Shown here piece after piece: positions 42,907 through 51,183 of a stretch of 64,000 nucleotides of DNA. A program made the translations under genes and the position numbers. Below the pieces are notes generated by a model that did no database searches, had not been told where the DNA came from, and was given only the letters and a program-made list of their open reading frames with translations. Position 1 is the first letter of the stretch. The number at the start of each line of letters is the position of its first letter. Source of the stretch: Paenibacillus sp. JNUCC32 (GTDB lineage Bacteria > Bacillota > Bacilli > Paenibacillales > Paenibacillaceae); the NCBI RefSeq assembly GCF_014863545.1, contig NZ_CP062260.1, forward strand, positions 6,407,501 to 6,471,500. Reading direction: 5' to 3'.

Positions 42907-43986
42907 TTGCTGAAAATGAACAAGTTTTTCAAATTGTGTCTTGCCGTGATCCTGGTGCTGACCATCATTTATTTGGGATCGCTGGTGGATTTTATATTCA
43001 GACCCGTACTTTCGTTCTTCTCCATCATCCTCGTGCCGTTAATGCTGTCGGGATTCTTCTATTACCTGCTCAGACCGCTGGTTGATCTCCTCGAAAAACG
43101 CAAGCTAAATCGCTCGCTGGCCATCCTGCTCCTGTATGTCGTGTTCGCGGGCATCCTTACCGGCTTTATCCTGGGGGTATGGCCATCGCTGCGCGATCAG
43201 ATCGTGGCTCTCGTACAGAACGCTCCAGCCTTGTTTGCCAAGCTTGGCGAGCAGCTTCAGGAATTGGAGAATAACGGCTTTTTCCAGGATATTTTCCCGA
43301 AGAACGCCAACCCGCTTACGCAGCTCACCGATTATTTGAATCAAGGCTTCACGTTCCTGACGAATTACATTATGAATCTGTTCTCGTTCGTGTCGAATTT
43401 TGCCATCGTATTGTTTACGTTCCCGATTCTCTTGTACTACATGCTGAAGGAAGGCGGGAAATTCGGGGAGATGGTGGTCAGCTTTTTGCCTGACCGATTT
43501 AAGAACGAGGGAGCCTCGGTGCTGGACGAAATCAACAATGCACTCAGAGGATTCATCGTTGGCCGGGTTCTCGTCAATTTGGCGCTGGGGGTTTTGATGT
43601 ATATCGGATTCCTGATTATTGGCCTGCCCTATGCGCTGCTTTTGACGGTCGTGGCCGTCATCGCGAATTTCATACCGTTTATCGGCGCCATTCTATCGGC
43701 GATCCCGATCTTGATCATCGGCTTTATTCAGTCTCCGGGAACGGCGATCTGGTCCCTTGTCGTCATTCTGGCGGCCCAGCAGATTCAGGATAACCTGATT
43801 GGTCCGTATATCTTCGGCAAACAGCTGGCGATCCATCCCATTACGATCATTATCCTGGTGCTGGTGGGACAAGATCTTGGCGGGATTATCGGAATTCTGC
43901 TGATCGTACCGATCTATATGATCATTAAGATTATCGTAACTCGAGTGTATCAACTATTCTTTAAGGAGAAATGGCAAAAAGCCTAA
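42907..43986 (+). CDS. AI-2E family permease
   Basis: 359 residues, about eight transmembrane helices, typical AI-2E/UPF0118 layout: two N-terminal pairs, a soluble region near 90-150 (LVQNAPALFAKLGEQLQELENN) and the C-terminal helices with IGLPYALLLTVVAVIANFIPFIGAILSAIP. Members export small solutes or act as Na+/H+ antiporters; the substrate cannot be read. TTG at 42907 is taken as start because GAAGGGG lies at 42892-42898; ATG 42916 is the alternative but is 18 bases from the site. Confidence 0.88.
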   Translation: MLKMNKFFKLCLAVILVLTIIYLGSLVDFIFRPVLSFFSIILVPLMLSGFFYYLLRPLVDLLEKRKLNRSLAILLLYVVFAGILTGFILGVWPSLRDQIVALVQNAPALFAKLGEQLQELENNGFFQDIFPKNANPLTQLTDYLNQGFTFLTNYIMNLFSFVSNFAIVLFTFPILLYYMLKEGGKFGEMVVSFLPDRFKNEGASVLDEINNALRGFIVGRVLVNLALGVLMYIGFLIIGLPYALLLTVVAVIANFIPFIGAILSAIPILIIGFIQSPGTAIWSLVVILAAQQIQDNLIGPYIFGKQLAIHPITIIILVLVGQDLGGIIGILLIVPIYMIIKIIVTRVYQLFFKEKWQKA

Positions 43987-44021
43987 GCGCGGGATAGGAA
44001 GGCGTCCTTTAGCCGCATATG

Positions 44022-44063
44022 AAAGCCGCCCAAGAGCGAGGAATCGTTCTTGGCGGCTTTTTA
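44022..44063 (+). terminator. Terminator of the AI-2E family gene
   Basis: AAAGCCGCC-AAGA pairs with TCTTGGCGGCTTT (44022-44035 with 44048-44060), with one extra C on the left arm, then TT. Confidence 0.88.
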
Positions 44064-44085
44064 TATATTTGGGGTGCACAGGAGC

Positions 44086-44126
44086 TTGACAACGATAAGA
44101 AAATTATATAATCTTAAATTAAAGAT
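44086..44126 (+). promoter_or_regulatory. Promoter and MhqR-like operator of the dioxygenase gene
   Basis: TTGACA (44086-44091) is followed after 15 bases by TATAAT (44107-44112). A dyad ATCTTAAATTAAAGAT (44111-44126) overlaps the -10, and a partial copy, TTTAAAGAT, lies at 44133-44141. The ATCT..AGAT dyad recalls the MhqR operator that controls related quinone-detoxification dioxygenases in B. subtilis. Confidence 0.6.
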
Positions 44127-44232
44127 ATTATATTTAAAGATTATTTATGGTTTACGGCTCATCCATCATGCAAAACGGATCATAAACGGAAATAAAGGGT
44201 TTCGACACGAAACGATGAGGGAGAGATGGGAT

Positions 44233-45186
44233 ATGGCATTACATACGGCAGGCATTCATCATATTACCGCTTATGCGCAGGATCCGCAGAAGAACGTTGA
44301 TTTTTATACAGGCGTGCTAGGACTCAGAATGGTAAAGAAAACCGTGAATTACGATGCGCCCGAGGTATATCATCTGTATTTCGGGGATGAAGGAGGACAG
44401 CCCGGAACGATCATCACTTTCTTCCCTTCCTCCGCTTCGCGAAGAGGGCTGCGTGGAGGAGGACAGGCAGGATATACGACCTTTGCCGTTCCTGAAGGGG
44501 CCCTGCCTTATTGGGAACAGCGGCTGCGGAGCTTTGGTGTTCCTGTCATGAAGGCTTTCCGGTTTAACGAACAATACCTTCAATTCTCCGATCGGGACGG
44601 ACTTTCGCTAGAGTTAGTGGAGCGGGAAGGCGGTCCGAATAACGGCTGGTCCGTGGACGATATCACTCCGGATACAGCCATTAAGGGATTCGGCGGCGCG
44701 GTTCTGTTCAGCAGCAAATGGGAGGAAACGAAGAAGGCGCTGGAGAACGTCATGGGACTGACCTACATGGGAGAGGACGTCAATTATGCCCGGTTTCAAG
44801 CTGCGGGCCACTTCGGCAACGTGATTGATCTGCCGATGCGGGATATTCCACTCGGAGCCGGAGGTGCCGGAACGACCCATCATATCGCATGGCGGGCTCA
44901 AGATGATGAGGAGCACGGTAAATGGTATGAATGGGTGAAGGAGCAGGGATTTCATCCAACGGATATCAGGAACCGTAACTATTTCAAAGCGTTATATTTC
45001 AGGGAACGTGGTGGGATCCTGTTTGAGATCGCAACCGATCCGCCCGGATTTACGGTGGACGAAGACCTGGACTCGCTGGGGGAACAATTAAAGCTTCCTG
45101 CCTGGTTCGAACCGGAGCGTGCCCGAATCGAGCAGGGGCTGGAGCCTATACAAGTCAAACATACAGGAGAGGGGCAACTCAAGTGA
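44233..45186 (+). CDS. Ring-cleaving dioxygenase of the VOC superfamily (MhqO-like)
   Basis: 317 residues from ATG 44233 (GGGAGAG at 44218-44224). Two VOC halves: AGIHHITAYAQDPQKNVDFYTGVLGL at the start, FGGAVLFSSKWEETKKALENVMGL in the middle. Metal ligands His9 (GIHH), His in TTHHIAWRA and Glu in ILFEIATDPPGF are visible. It resembles MhqO/MhqA, which open hydroquinone or catechol rings in quinone detoxification. It overlaps the next gene by 4 bases. The frame runs far upstream through the operator region and is not used there. Confidence 0.9.
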   Translation: MALHTAGIHHITAYAQDPQKNVDFYTGVLGLRMVKKTVNYDAPEVYHLYFGDEGGQPGTIITFFPSSASRRGLRGGGQAGYTTFAVPEGALPYWEQRLRSFGVPVMKAFRFNEQYLQFSDRDGLSLELVEREGGPNNGWSVDDITPDTAIKGFGGAVLFSSKWEETKKALENVMGLTYMGEDVNYARFQAAGHFGNVIDLPMRDIPLGAGGAGTTHHIAWRAQDDEEHGKWYEWVKEQGFHPTDIRNRNYFKALYFRERGGILFEIATDPPGFTVDEDLDSLGEQLKLPAWFEPERARIEQGLEPIQVKHTGEGQLK

Positions 45187-45794
45187 TATCCATTGACCCG
45201 AATACCCAAAGCGAACGGGACACATACAAGCTGCTGATCGGAAGCGTCGTTCCGCGTCCGGTCGCTTTCGTTACGACATTATCGGCGGATGGCGTGCTGA
45301 ATGCGGCCCCGTTCAGTTACTTTTCCATTGTGTCGAGCAATCCCCCTTTGCTGTCGGTTTCCGTTCAGCGAAAGAACGGTGCACCCAAGGATACGGCGAG
45401 AAATGCCATGCAGAGCGGCGAGCTTGTCATCCACATCGTGGACGAAGATACCGTTGCAGCCGTGAACGAAACGGCGGCGAACCTGCCTCCGGACGAAAGT
45501 GAGCTTGACCGAACCCGTTTAACCTCGGTCGTTAGTGACGTTGTTAAGGTTCCCGGCATTATGGAATCCAAGATTCGCATGGAATGCGTGCTGGAGCAGG
45601 TCGTCACGTTGGATGGTACGGATCAGCTGCCTGCCGCTGATCTATTGATTGCCCGCGTCGTCCGATTTCACGTGTCCGAGGAGCTCTACGAGCATGGCCG
45701 GATTGACGCATCCAAGTTGAAACCTGTGAGCCGCATGGCAGGAAATATCTATTCGACCCTGGGAGAGATGTTTACGATTGAGCGGCCGGTCTGA
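45183..45794 (+). CDS. Flavin reductase-like (flavoredoxin) FMN protein
   Basis: 203 residues, GTG start overlapping the dioxygenase stop (GTGA). The flavin reductase-like split barrel is seen from IGSVVPRPVAFVTTLSADGVLNAAPFSYFSIVSSNPPLLSV onward. Such proteins bind FMN and can supply reduced flavin or reduce quinones. Translational coupling to the ring-cleaving dioxygenase suggests a joint aromatic or quinone stress role. Confidence 0.88.
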   Translation: MISIDPNTQSERDTYKLLIGSVVPRPVAFVTTLSADGVLNAAPFSYFSIVSSNPPLLSVSVQRKNGAPKDTARNAMQSGELVIHIVDEDTVAAVNETAANLPPDESELDRTRLTSVVSDVVKVPGIMESKIRMECVLEQVVTLDGTDQLPAADLLIARVVRFHVSEELYEHGRIDASKLKPVSRMAGNIYSTLGEMFTIERPV

Positions 45795-45976
45795 TAGGGC
45801 TTGAGCTTGAATAGGGTTATTGCTTTGCGACTATTTTTAGCGAACATTCTTTTTCTTCGATAGGTTGCTGGTCATTCATTAGGAAACGGGGTATTGGAAT
45901 ATCATGGTCGGTATTTGCCCATTCTACATGAATGGATAGCCGGTTGATGAATTTACAACATAGGAGTGATCAACGC

Positions 45977-46720
45977 ATGAAATTTGATTCCAAGGTTGTC
46001 ATTGTGACGGGAGGCGCCAGCGGGATTGGCGAAGCGGCAGTCAGACTTTTTGCAAAAGAGGGAGCCAAGGTCGTTATCGCGGATTATTCCGACCAGGGCC
46101 AAGCGGTTTCCGACGAATTGAGAGGAGCCGGCTTTGAAGCGCTGTTCGTCAAAACGGATGTAACCCAAGAGCAGGAAGTCGCGAATATGGTGAATCAGAC
46201 GGTGCAGCATTTTGGTCGTGTCGATGTATTGTTCGCCAATGCAGGCATTGCCCATGATGCTCCTGCCGATCAGTTAACGATGGATAACTGGCAGAGAACG
46301 ATTGATATTAATCTGACAGGGGTCTTCCTGTGCGATAAGTATGTTATTCAGCAAATGCTGTCCCAAGGAACCGGAGGGGCGATCGTAAACTGCGGCTCGA
46401 TCCATAGCCATGTCGGAAAAGCAGGGGTAACCGCCTATGCTTCGGCTAAGGGGGGCGTCAAGCTGTTAACCCAGTCGCTCAGCGCAGACTATGCCTCCAA
46501 AGGAATCCGAATCAATGCCGTGTGTCCGGGATATATCGATACGCCGCTGATCCAGGGAAGAACGGAAGCGATCACGCAGCACTTGGTCGGCCTTCATCCG
46601 ATGGGCCGTTTGGGACAGCCGGAAGAAGTGGCCAAAGCCGTGTTGTTCCTCGCCAGTGAAGATGCCTCCTTCATTACGGGCACGAGCCTGCTGGTGGATG
46701 GCGGCTATACCGCGGTATGA
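45977..46720 (+). CDS. Short-chain dehydrogenase/reductase
   Basis: 247 residues from ATG 45977 (AGGAG upstream). Classical SDR: nucleotide-binding TGGASGIG near 10-17, NAG motif (FANAGIAHD), catalytic Ser (NCGSIHS) and YASAK near 155-159. The sequence VIADYSD after the second strand suggests NAD(H) preference through the Asp. Substrate unknown. Separated from the flavin reductase gene by 180 bases, so not clearly in the same transcript. Confidence 0.92.
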   Translation: MKFDSKVVIVTGGASGIGEAAVRLFAKEGAKVVIADYSDQGQAVSDELRGAGFEALFVKTDVTQEQEVANMVNQTVQHFGRVDVLFANAGIAHDAPADQLTMDNWQRTIDINLTGVFLCDKYVIQQMLSQGTGGAIVNCGSIHSHVGKAGVTAYASAKGGVKLLTQSLSADYASKGIRINAVCPGYIDTPLIQGRTEAITQHLVGLHPMGRLGQPEEVAKAVLFLASEDASFITGTSLLVDGGYTAV

Positions 46721-46724
46721 CGAG

Positions 46725-46758
46725 AAAAGCCCTGATGCTAAGCATCGGGGCTTTTTTT
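46725..46758 (+). terminator. SDR terminator
   Basis: AAAGCCC-GATGCT pairs with AGCATC-GGGCTTT, then seven T residues. The 300 bases that follow, up to the ect promoter, hold no gene, only two small inverted repeats (CCCGTAT/ATACGGG at 46821-46837 and TTCATGGCAT/ATGTCATGAA at 46861-46889). Confidence 0.92.
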
Positions 46759-47062
46759 CAAGTCATTCCAGGCGTTGTTATCAAACTTATTTATGGAGTG
46801 TTTCAAAATTTTTTTTCGGTCCCGTATTTCATACGGGCAGACTACCTGATCCGGGGCTCATTCATGGCATAAAACATATATGTCATGAACGATTTCCGCA
46901 TGACCCGTCAAATGCCTGCTATATAGCGGAAAATGGAGCATGGATTCCATGACCAATCCGGTGTATGGACAGCCTTAAATAAGGTGTTCAAAAGGCTCGA
47001 TATTCTCGTTGCAAAAACGGTATTTTTACTTCTGAATTTCCAGAAAAAGCGGTTAAAGGGGT

Positions 47063-47091
47063 TTGACTTTTCCTGAGCTTCCCTTTATCAT
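47063..47091 (+). promoter_or_regulatory. Sigma-A promoter of the ehu-ect operon
   Basis: TTGACT (47063-47068), 17-base spacer, TATCAT (47086-47091). The predicted start near 47098 is directly at the 5' edge of the riboswitch. Confidence 0.85.
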
Positions 47092-47097
47092 GAACAC

Positions 47098-47240
47098 ACG
47101 CTTAGTTTCCGGCATACATATTCCGGAAAGCGGGGGAACCAGTTTCACCAGGGGCGAGTCACTTGGAATTCACGAGTGTAGGGTACCATCTTACCCGAGT
47201 CCGTCAGCTAACCTCGTCAGCAGTGGATGGGTCTTGCATA
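47098..47240 (+). ncRNA. c-di-AMP riboswitch (ydaO-yuaA type)
   Basis: Conserved aptamer parts are in order: CGCTTAG (47099-47105), a TTCCGG/CCGGAA stem, AGCGGGGGAACC (47129-47140), CACCAGGGGCGAGTC (47146-47160), TAGGGTACC...TTACCC (47179-47196) and the hallmark CCGTCAGCTAACCTCG (47201-47216). A terminator follows at 47259. In this class bound c-di-AMP switches expression off. The genes downstream make and import ectoines, so the logic would be: low c-di-AMP under osmotic stress, operon on. Assignment is from memory of the consensus. Confidence 0.9.
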
Positions 47241-47258
47241 CATAATGGATGTTCATAC

Positions 47259-47290
47259 AAAAGGCCCTTATTCTCTATAGGGGCCTTTTC
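47259..47290 (+). terminator. Riboswitch expression-platform terminator
   Basis: AAAAGGCCC (47259-47267) pairs with GGGCCTTTT (47281-47289) over a 13-base loop. Located 19 bases past the aptamer and 250 bases before ehuB, as expected for transcriptional control. Confidence 0.88.
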
Positions 47291-47385
47291 TCTATTTTTT
47301 GACCCCCTGCTGGCGGAGCTATGTCTAGATCCCCTGTTTGGTGGTCTTTTTGCATTCAATTACAGAGGAGGGGCAACGTCTGCAA

Positions 47386-47463
47386 ATGTGGAATGAATTG
47401 AATCGATTATCAGACGGCATTGGGTCAAAGCGTGCAAGGAAGCCGATGAATCATCTTCCCTGA
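47386..47463 (+). CDS. Possible leader peptide in the ehuB leader (25 aa)
   Basis: A 25-codon frame, MWNELNRLSDGIGSK..., follows AGAGGAGGGG (47364-47373) at a slightly long spacing of 12 bases and ends at TGA 47461. It lies between the riboswitch terminator and ehuB. It may be chance; the strong ribosome site is the only support. Confidence 0.25.
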   Translation: MWNELNRLSDGIGSKRARKPMNHLP

Positions 47464-47539
47464 AGCCTCGTCCCATGCACGCGTATCTGAATGTCCATAT
47501 ATCCAAGTTAACACATGTGCTAACACGGATAATTTCGTC

Positions 47540-48445
47540 ATGCCGTTTTTTAAGAAAGTGAAAAGCTATTACGAAAGGTTGTGGAAGGTTTTGAAGAAAG
47601 TGGTTGTGCTGGTGTTGTCCGTGATGATGGTGGTATTGCTCGCGGCTTGCGGCGACAAAGGAAGTACGCTGGATCGAGCCATAGAGCAGGGATATATCAC
47701 CGTAGGGTTTGCGAACGAGAAGCCGTATGCCTACAAAGAAGCCAATGGGGAGCTCACGGGTGAAGCGGTTGAGATTGCCCGCGTTATTCTGGAGCGTCTT
47801 GGCATCAAGGAGATGAGAGGGGAGCTAACGGAATTCGGTTCGCTGGTCGCCGGATTGCAGGCCGATCGGTTTGATCTGATCACGGCAGGCATGTTCATTA
47901 ATCCGGACCGCTGCTCTGCCGTCCTGTTCGCGAATCCGGAGTACAGCATCGGGGAAGCCCTTGCGGTAAAGCAAGGGAATCCGATGGAACTCGGAAGCTA
48001 TGAGGACATTGCCAAGAATGAGCAGGCCAAGGTGGCTGTCATGACCGGCGCGGTCGAAATCGGCTACATGGAGAAGTCGGGCATTCCTTCGGACCGGATC
48101 GTACAGGTCCCTGACCAGGCTTCGGCGATCAGCGCCCTCCAGGCCGATCGGGTGCAGGCGATTACCATGACGGGGCCGTCCCTGCAGGCGATGCTGGATT
48201 CAGCCAGCGACGACAGCATCGAACGCGTGGCTGATTTCGAGCAGCCAGTCATCGATGGCGAAAGCGTTCGCGGTTATGGGGCTACGGCTTTCCGCCAAGC
48301 GGATACCGAGTTCCAGGAGGCTTATAATGCAGAGCTTGAGAAGATGAAGGAGTCGGGCGAGCTGCTGGAAATTTTGCAAGAGTTCGGGTTCACGGAAGAA
48401 GAGCTCCCGGGTGAGATGACGGCCGCTGCGCTCTGCGGGGAATAG
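47540..48445 (+). CDS. ehuB: Ectoine/hydroxyectoine ABC transporter, substrate-binding lipoprotein
   Basis: 301 residues. A lipobox LLAAC near residue 37 follows a long hydrophobic stretch; the solute-binding domain has ITVGFANEKPYAYKEANGELTG, LVAGLQADRFDLITAGMF and INPDRCSAV. The C-terminal ALCGE and the RCSAV motif resemble EhuB of Sinorhizobium, and the ectABCD neighbours support this. It captures ectoines outside the membrane. The ATG at 47540 lacks a ribosome site; a TTG at 47591 (MKKVVVLVLS...) would give a more usual lipoprotein signal and is a serious alternative. Confidence 0.88.
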   Translation: MPFFKKVKSYYERLWKVLKKVVVLVLSVMMVVLLAACGDKGSTLDRAIEQGYITVGFANEKPYAYKEANGELTGEAVEIARVILERLGIKEMRGELTEFGSLVAGLQADRFDLITAGMFINPDRCSAVLFANPEYSIGEALAVKQGNPMELGSYEDIAKNEQAKVAVMTGAVEIGYMEKSGIPSDRIVQVPDQASAISALQADRVQAITMTGPSLQAMLDSASDDSIERVADFEQPVIDGESVRGYGATAFRQADTEFQEAYNAELEKMKESGELLEILQEFGFTEEELPGEMTAAALCGE

Positions 48446-48446
48446 C

Positions 48447-49100
48447 ATGCCGAATTCTTGGATCGATTTTCTTCCGACGCTGCTCAAAGGAGCAGAGATC
48501 ACGATTATCGTCGCGTTCTTTTCAGCCATCCTGGCTATCGTGATGTCCTTTGCAGCCGGATTGTGCCGGCTGTCGAAGCTGTGGATCGTCCGCACGGTGA
48601 CGGCCGTGTACGTCGAAGTTTTTCGGGGAACCTCCTTGCTGGTGCAGCTCTTCTGGTTGTATTTTGCCCTTCCGTTCATCGGCATCGAGCTTCCGAAAAT
48701 GCTGGCGGCGATTCTCGCGATCGGACTTAACTTCGGCGCATACGGCTCCGAGATTGTTCGCAGTGCGGTGCTGGCCGTTCCGAAAGGACAGTGGGAAGCT
48801 GCCGTGGCGCTTAATATGAGGCCTTGGCAGAGGCTGTGGAACGTTATACTGCCCCAAGCGTCCCTGCGAATGCTTCCCCCGTTCGGGAATCAGCTTGTGG
48901 AACTCATCAAATCCACCTCGCTCGTTTATTTCATCACGATGGCGGATTTAACGTATCAGGCGATGGTGCTCCGCAACAATTACATCTCCTGGACGACCGA
49001 GATTCTGGTGCTGCTGCTCCTCATGTATTTTGTCATCGCCACGATCGTCTCGATGGCGGTTCGACTGCTCGAGCGCAAACTGACCGCGGGGAGGCTGTAG
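48447..49100 (+). CDS. ehuC: Ectoine/hydroxyectoine ABC transporter permease
   Basis: 217 residues, five transmembrane helices, polar-amino-acid permease type (HisM). The EAA-like loop is VPKGQWEAAVALNMRPWQRLWNVILPQA. Starts one base after the ehuB stop with GGGG in the end of ehuB. Pairs with EhuD to form the channel. Confidence 0.9.
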   Translation: MPNSWIDFLPTLLKGAEITIIVAFFSAILAIVMSFAAGLCRLSKLWIVRTVTAVYVEVFRGTSLLVQLFWLYFALPFIGIELPKMLAAILAIGLNFGAYGSEIVRSAVLAVPKGQWEAAVALNMRPWQRLWNVILPQASLRMLPPFGNQLVELIKSTSLVYFITMADLTYQAMVLRNNYISWTTEILVLLLLMYFVIATIVSMAVRLLERKLTAGRL

Positions 49101-49103
49101 CGT

Positions 49104-49766
49104 ATGTGGGATTGGAAATATGTGTTTGAAATACTGCCGCAGCTTCTGAGTGCATTAAAAATGACGGTATGGGTCACGCTCTGTGCTTTTGTGGTGGCAT
49201 TGATTATCGGACTGCTGCTTGCCTTTGCCGCGCGGAGCAAATTTAAGCCCTTGTCGCTCATAACCAAAGGAATCATAGAATTTATTCGCAATACCCCCTT
49301 GCTGGTACAGGTGTTCTTCCTGTATTACAGCTTGCCGCTGCTGACGGGCATTTCGATTCCGGCCTTCTATGCGGGGGTCATCGGCCTGGGGCTGCATTAC
49401 AGCACGTATCTGTCGGAGGTGTACCGTTCCGGCATTGAAGGGGTGCCCAAAGGACAGTGGGAAGCCGCAACCGCACTGAACTATACGAAATCCCAGACCT
49501 GGCGGAGCATTATACTGCCGCAAGCGGTGCCGCCGATCATCCCGGTGCTGGGGAATTATTTGATTGTCATGTTTAAGGAAACGCCGATTCTATGCGCCAT
49601 TACGCTGGTCGAGATGATGCTGACGGCCAAAAATATCGTGTCGCAATCATTTCGCGCTTTCGAACCGTACACGCTGGTCGGGATTCTGTTCCTGATCATC
49701 AGTTATATTGCGTCTTTGCTGGTGCAAAGGCTGGAGAAGCGTTTGAATTTGCAGCGTGGAAAATAA
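49104..49766 (+). CDS. ehuD: Ectoine/hydroxyectoine ABC transporter permease
   Basis: 220 residues, about five transmembrane helices. EAA-like loop VPKGQWEAATALNYTKSQTWRSIILPQAVPP; FIRNTPLLVQVFFLYYSLPL is characteristic of the family. GGGGAGG lies 9 bases upstream of the ATG inside the end of ehuC. Second permease of the uptake system. Confidence 0.9.
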   Translation: MWDWKYVFEILPQLLSALKMTVWVTLCAFVVALIIGLLLAFAARSKFKPLSLITKGIIEFIRNTPLLVQVFFLYYSLPLLTGISIPAFYAGVIGLGLHYSTYLSEVYRSGIEGVPKGQWEAATALNYTKSQTWRSIILPQAVPPIIPVLGNYLIVMFKETPILCAITLVEMMLTAKNIVSQSFRAFEPYTLVGILFLIISYIASLLVQRLEKRLNLQRGK

Positions 49767-49778
49767 GGAGGGAGTCTA

Positions 49779-50630
49779 TTGAATGCCGTTGTAATCGATG
49801 AGCAGGCCGAAGAGGCGAAGAAGCCGCAGCGGGAAAGAAGCCCCGTTACGGGCTCACAGCCGATGGTGAAATATGCGGGCGTGACCAAGTCGTATGGCGA
49901 CCTGCAGGTGCTGAAGGGCATCGATTTGGAGATGCAGCCTGGAGAAAAGGTGGCCGTGATCGGACCGAGCGGATCTGGCAAAACGACGATGGGCCGAATG
50001 CTGATGACGCTGGAGGAGCCGACCGAGGGGACCATCGAGGTCGATGGCGAGCTGCTCTGGCATATGGAGGAGAAGGGCAGGCTGGTCCGGGCAAACGAGA
50101 AGCATCTGCATCGGATGCGGTGCAACGTCGGCATGGTCTTCCAGCACTTCAATCTGTTCCCGCACATGAATGTGCTTCGCAACGTGACGGAAGCCCCGCG
50201 CAAGGTGCTGGGGTTGTCCAAGGAGGAAGCGGAGGAGCGGGCCGTCTCGATGCTGGGCAAGGTCGGTTTGTCCGATAAGCTGAAGATGCACCCGTCCAAT
50301 TTGTCGGGAGGCCAGAAGCAGCGCGTCGCCATCGCCAGAGCGCTGGTCATGCGGCCAAAGGTGATGGTGTTTGACGAAGTAACCTCGGCGCTGGATCCCG
50401 AGCTGGTCGGCGAGGTGCTGGAGGTGATCCGGGAAATCGCCGAAGAAGGCGAAATGGCCATGATGCTGATTACGCACGAGATGGATTTTGCGAAGGAAAT
50501 CGCGGATCGGGTCATCTTCGGAGCCGACGGCAGGATCGTTGAGCAAGGAACACCCGAGGAAATATTCGATCATCCGAAGAGCGAGCGGCTGCAGAGCTTT
50601 CTGCAGCGGTTCCGCTCGAACGGAAATTAG
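49779..50630 (+). CDS. ehuA: Ectoine/hydroxyectoine ABC transporter ATPase
   Basis: 283 residues, TTG start with AAGGAGGGAG at 49764-49773. Complete ABC motifs: Walker [10 protein letters not shown] (near 66-74), Q-loop VFQHFNLF, signature LSGGQKQRV, Walker [14 protein letters not shown] and switch His in LITHEMDF. Energises EhuBCD. Followed after 24 bases by ectA. Confidence 0.92.
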   Translation: MNAVVIDEQAEEAKKPQRERSPVTGSQPMVKYAGVTKSYGDLQVLKGIDLEMQPGEKVAVIGPSGSGKTTMGRMLMTLEEPTEGTIEVDGELLWHMEEKGRLVRANEKHLHRMRCNVGMVFQHFNLFPHMNVLRNVTEAPRKVLGLSKEEAEERAVSMLGKVGLSDKLKMHPSNLSGGQKQRVAIARALVMRPKVMVFDEVTSALDPELVGEVLEVIREIAEEGEMAMMLITHEMDFAKEIADRVIFGADGRIVEQGTPEEIFDHPKSERLQSFLQRFRSNGN

Positions 50631-50654
50631 TGCTGGAAAGAGGTGTTTATGTAG

Positions 50655-51167
50655 ATGGCAGTGGATACCGGAACCGAAGTGGTTTACCGAAGACCGGAGG
50701 CGCGGGACGGCACCCGGGTATGGGAGCTCATACGCGATACCGGATCGCTTGATCTGAACTCGCCTTATTGCTACATGCTGTTAGGGGATTACTTCAACGA
50801 TACCTGCATGATCGCGGAGCATGAAGGAGACATCGTCGGTTTTATCTCCGCTTTTCGTTCTCCGCGCAATCCGGAGACGCTCTTTGTATGGCAGGTGGCG
50901 GTTGCAAGCTCGCACCGGAGGCAGGGGATCGCGAAGGCGATGCTTACCGGCCTCATGAACCAGAAGGCCTGTCATGGCGTCCGTTTCATCGAAACGACGG
51001 TATCGCCCAGCAATATGGCATCACGCCGACTGTTTCTCGGTTATGCCGAGGAGAAATCCATTCCGAGCACCGTAACGGTGGGTTATGGAGCAGAGATGTT
51101 TCCGGATGGGACGTCTCATGAAGATGAGCCGTTATTCGTGATTGGCCCCTTTTTCAATGACATTTAA
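50655..51167 (+). CDS. ectA: L-2,4-diaminobutyrate acetyltransferase
   Basis: Acetylates diaminobutyrate with acetyl-CoA in ectoine synthesis. 170 residues, GNAT fold with the acetyl-CoA loop VAVASSHRRQGIAKAML and early VWELIRDTGSLDLNSPYCYMLL, a hallmark of EctA. AAGAGGTG at 50638-50645 precedes the ATG. Order ectA-B-C-D is the canonical one. Confidence 0.95.
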   Translation: MAVDTGTEVVYRRPEARDGTRVWELIRDTGSLDLNSPYCYMLLGDYFNDTCMIAEHEGDIVGFISAFRSPRNPETLFVWQVAVASSHRRQGIAKAMLTGLMNQKACHGVRFIETTVSPSNMASRRLFLGYAEEKSIPSTVTVGYGAEMFPDGTSHEDEPLFVIGPFFNDI

Positions 51168-51183
51168 ACAAATGGAGGGAACT

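Noticed and set aside
46760..47060. Additional gene between the SDR and the riboswitch
   Set aside because: Open frames there lack ribosome sites and cross hairpins; only small inverted repeats are visible.
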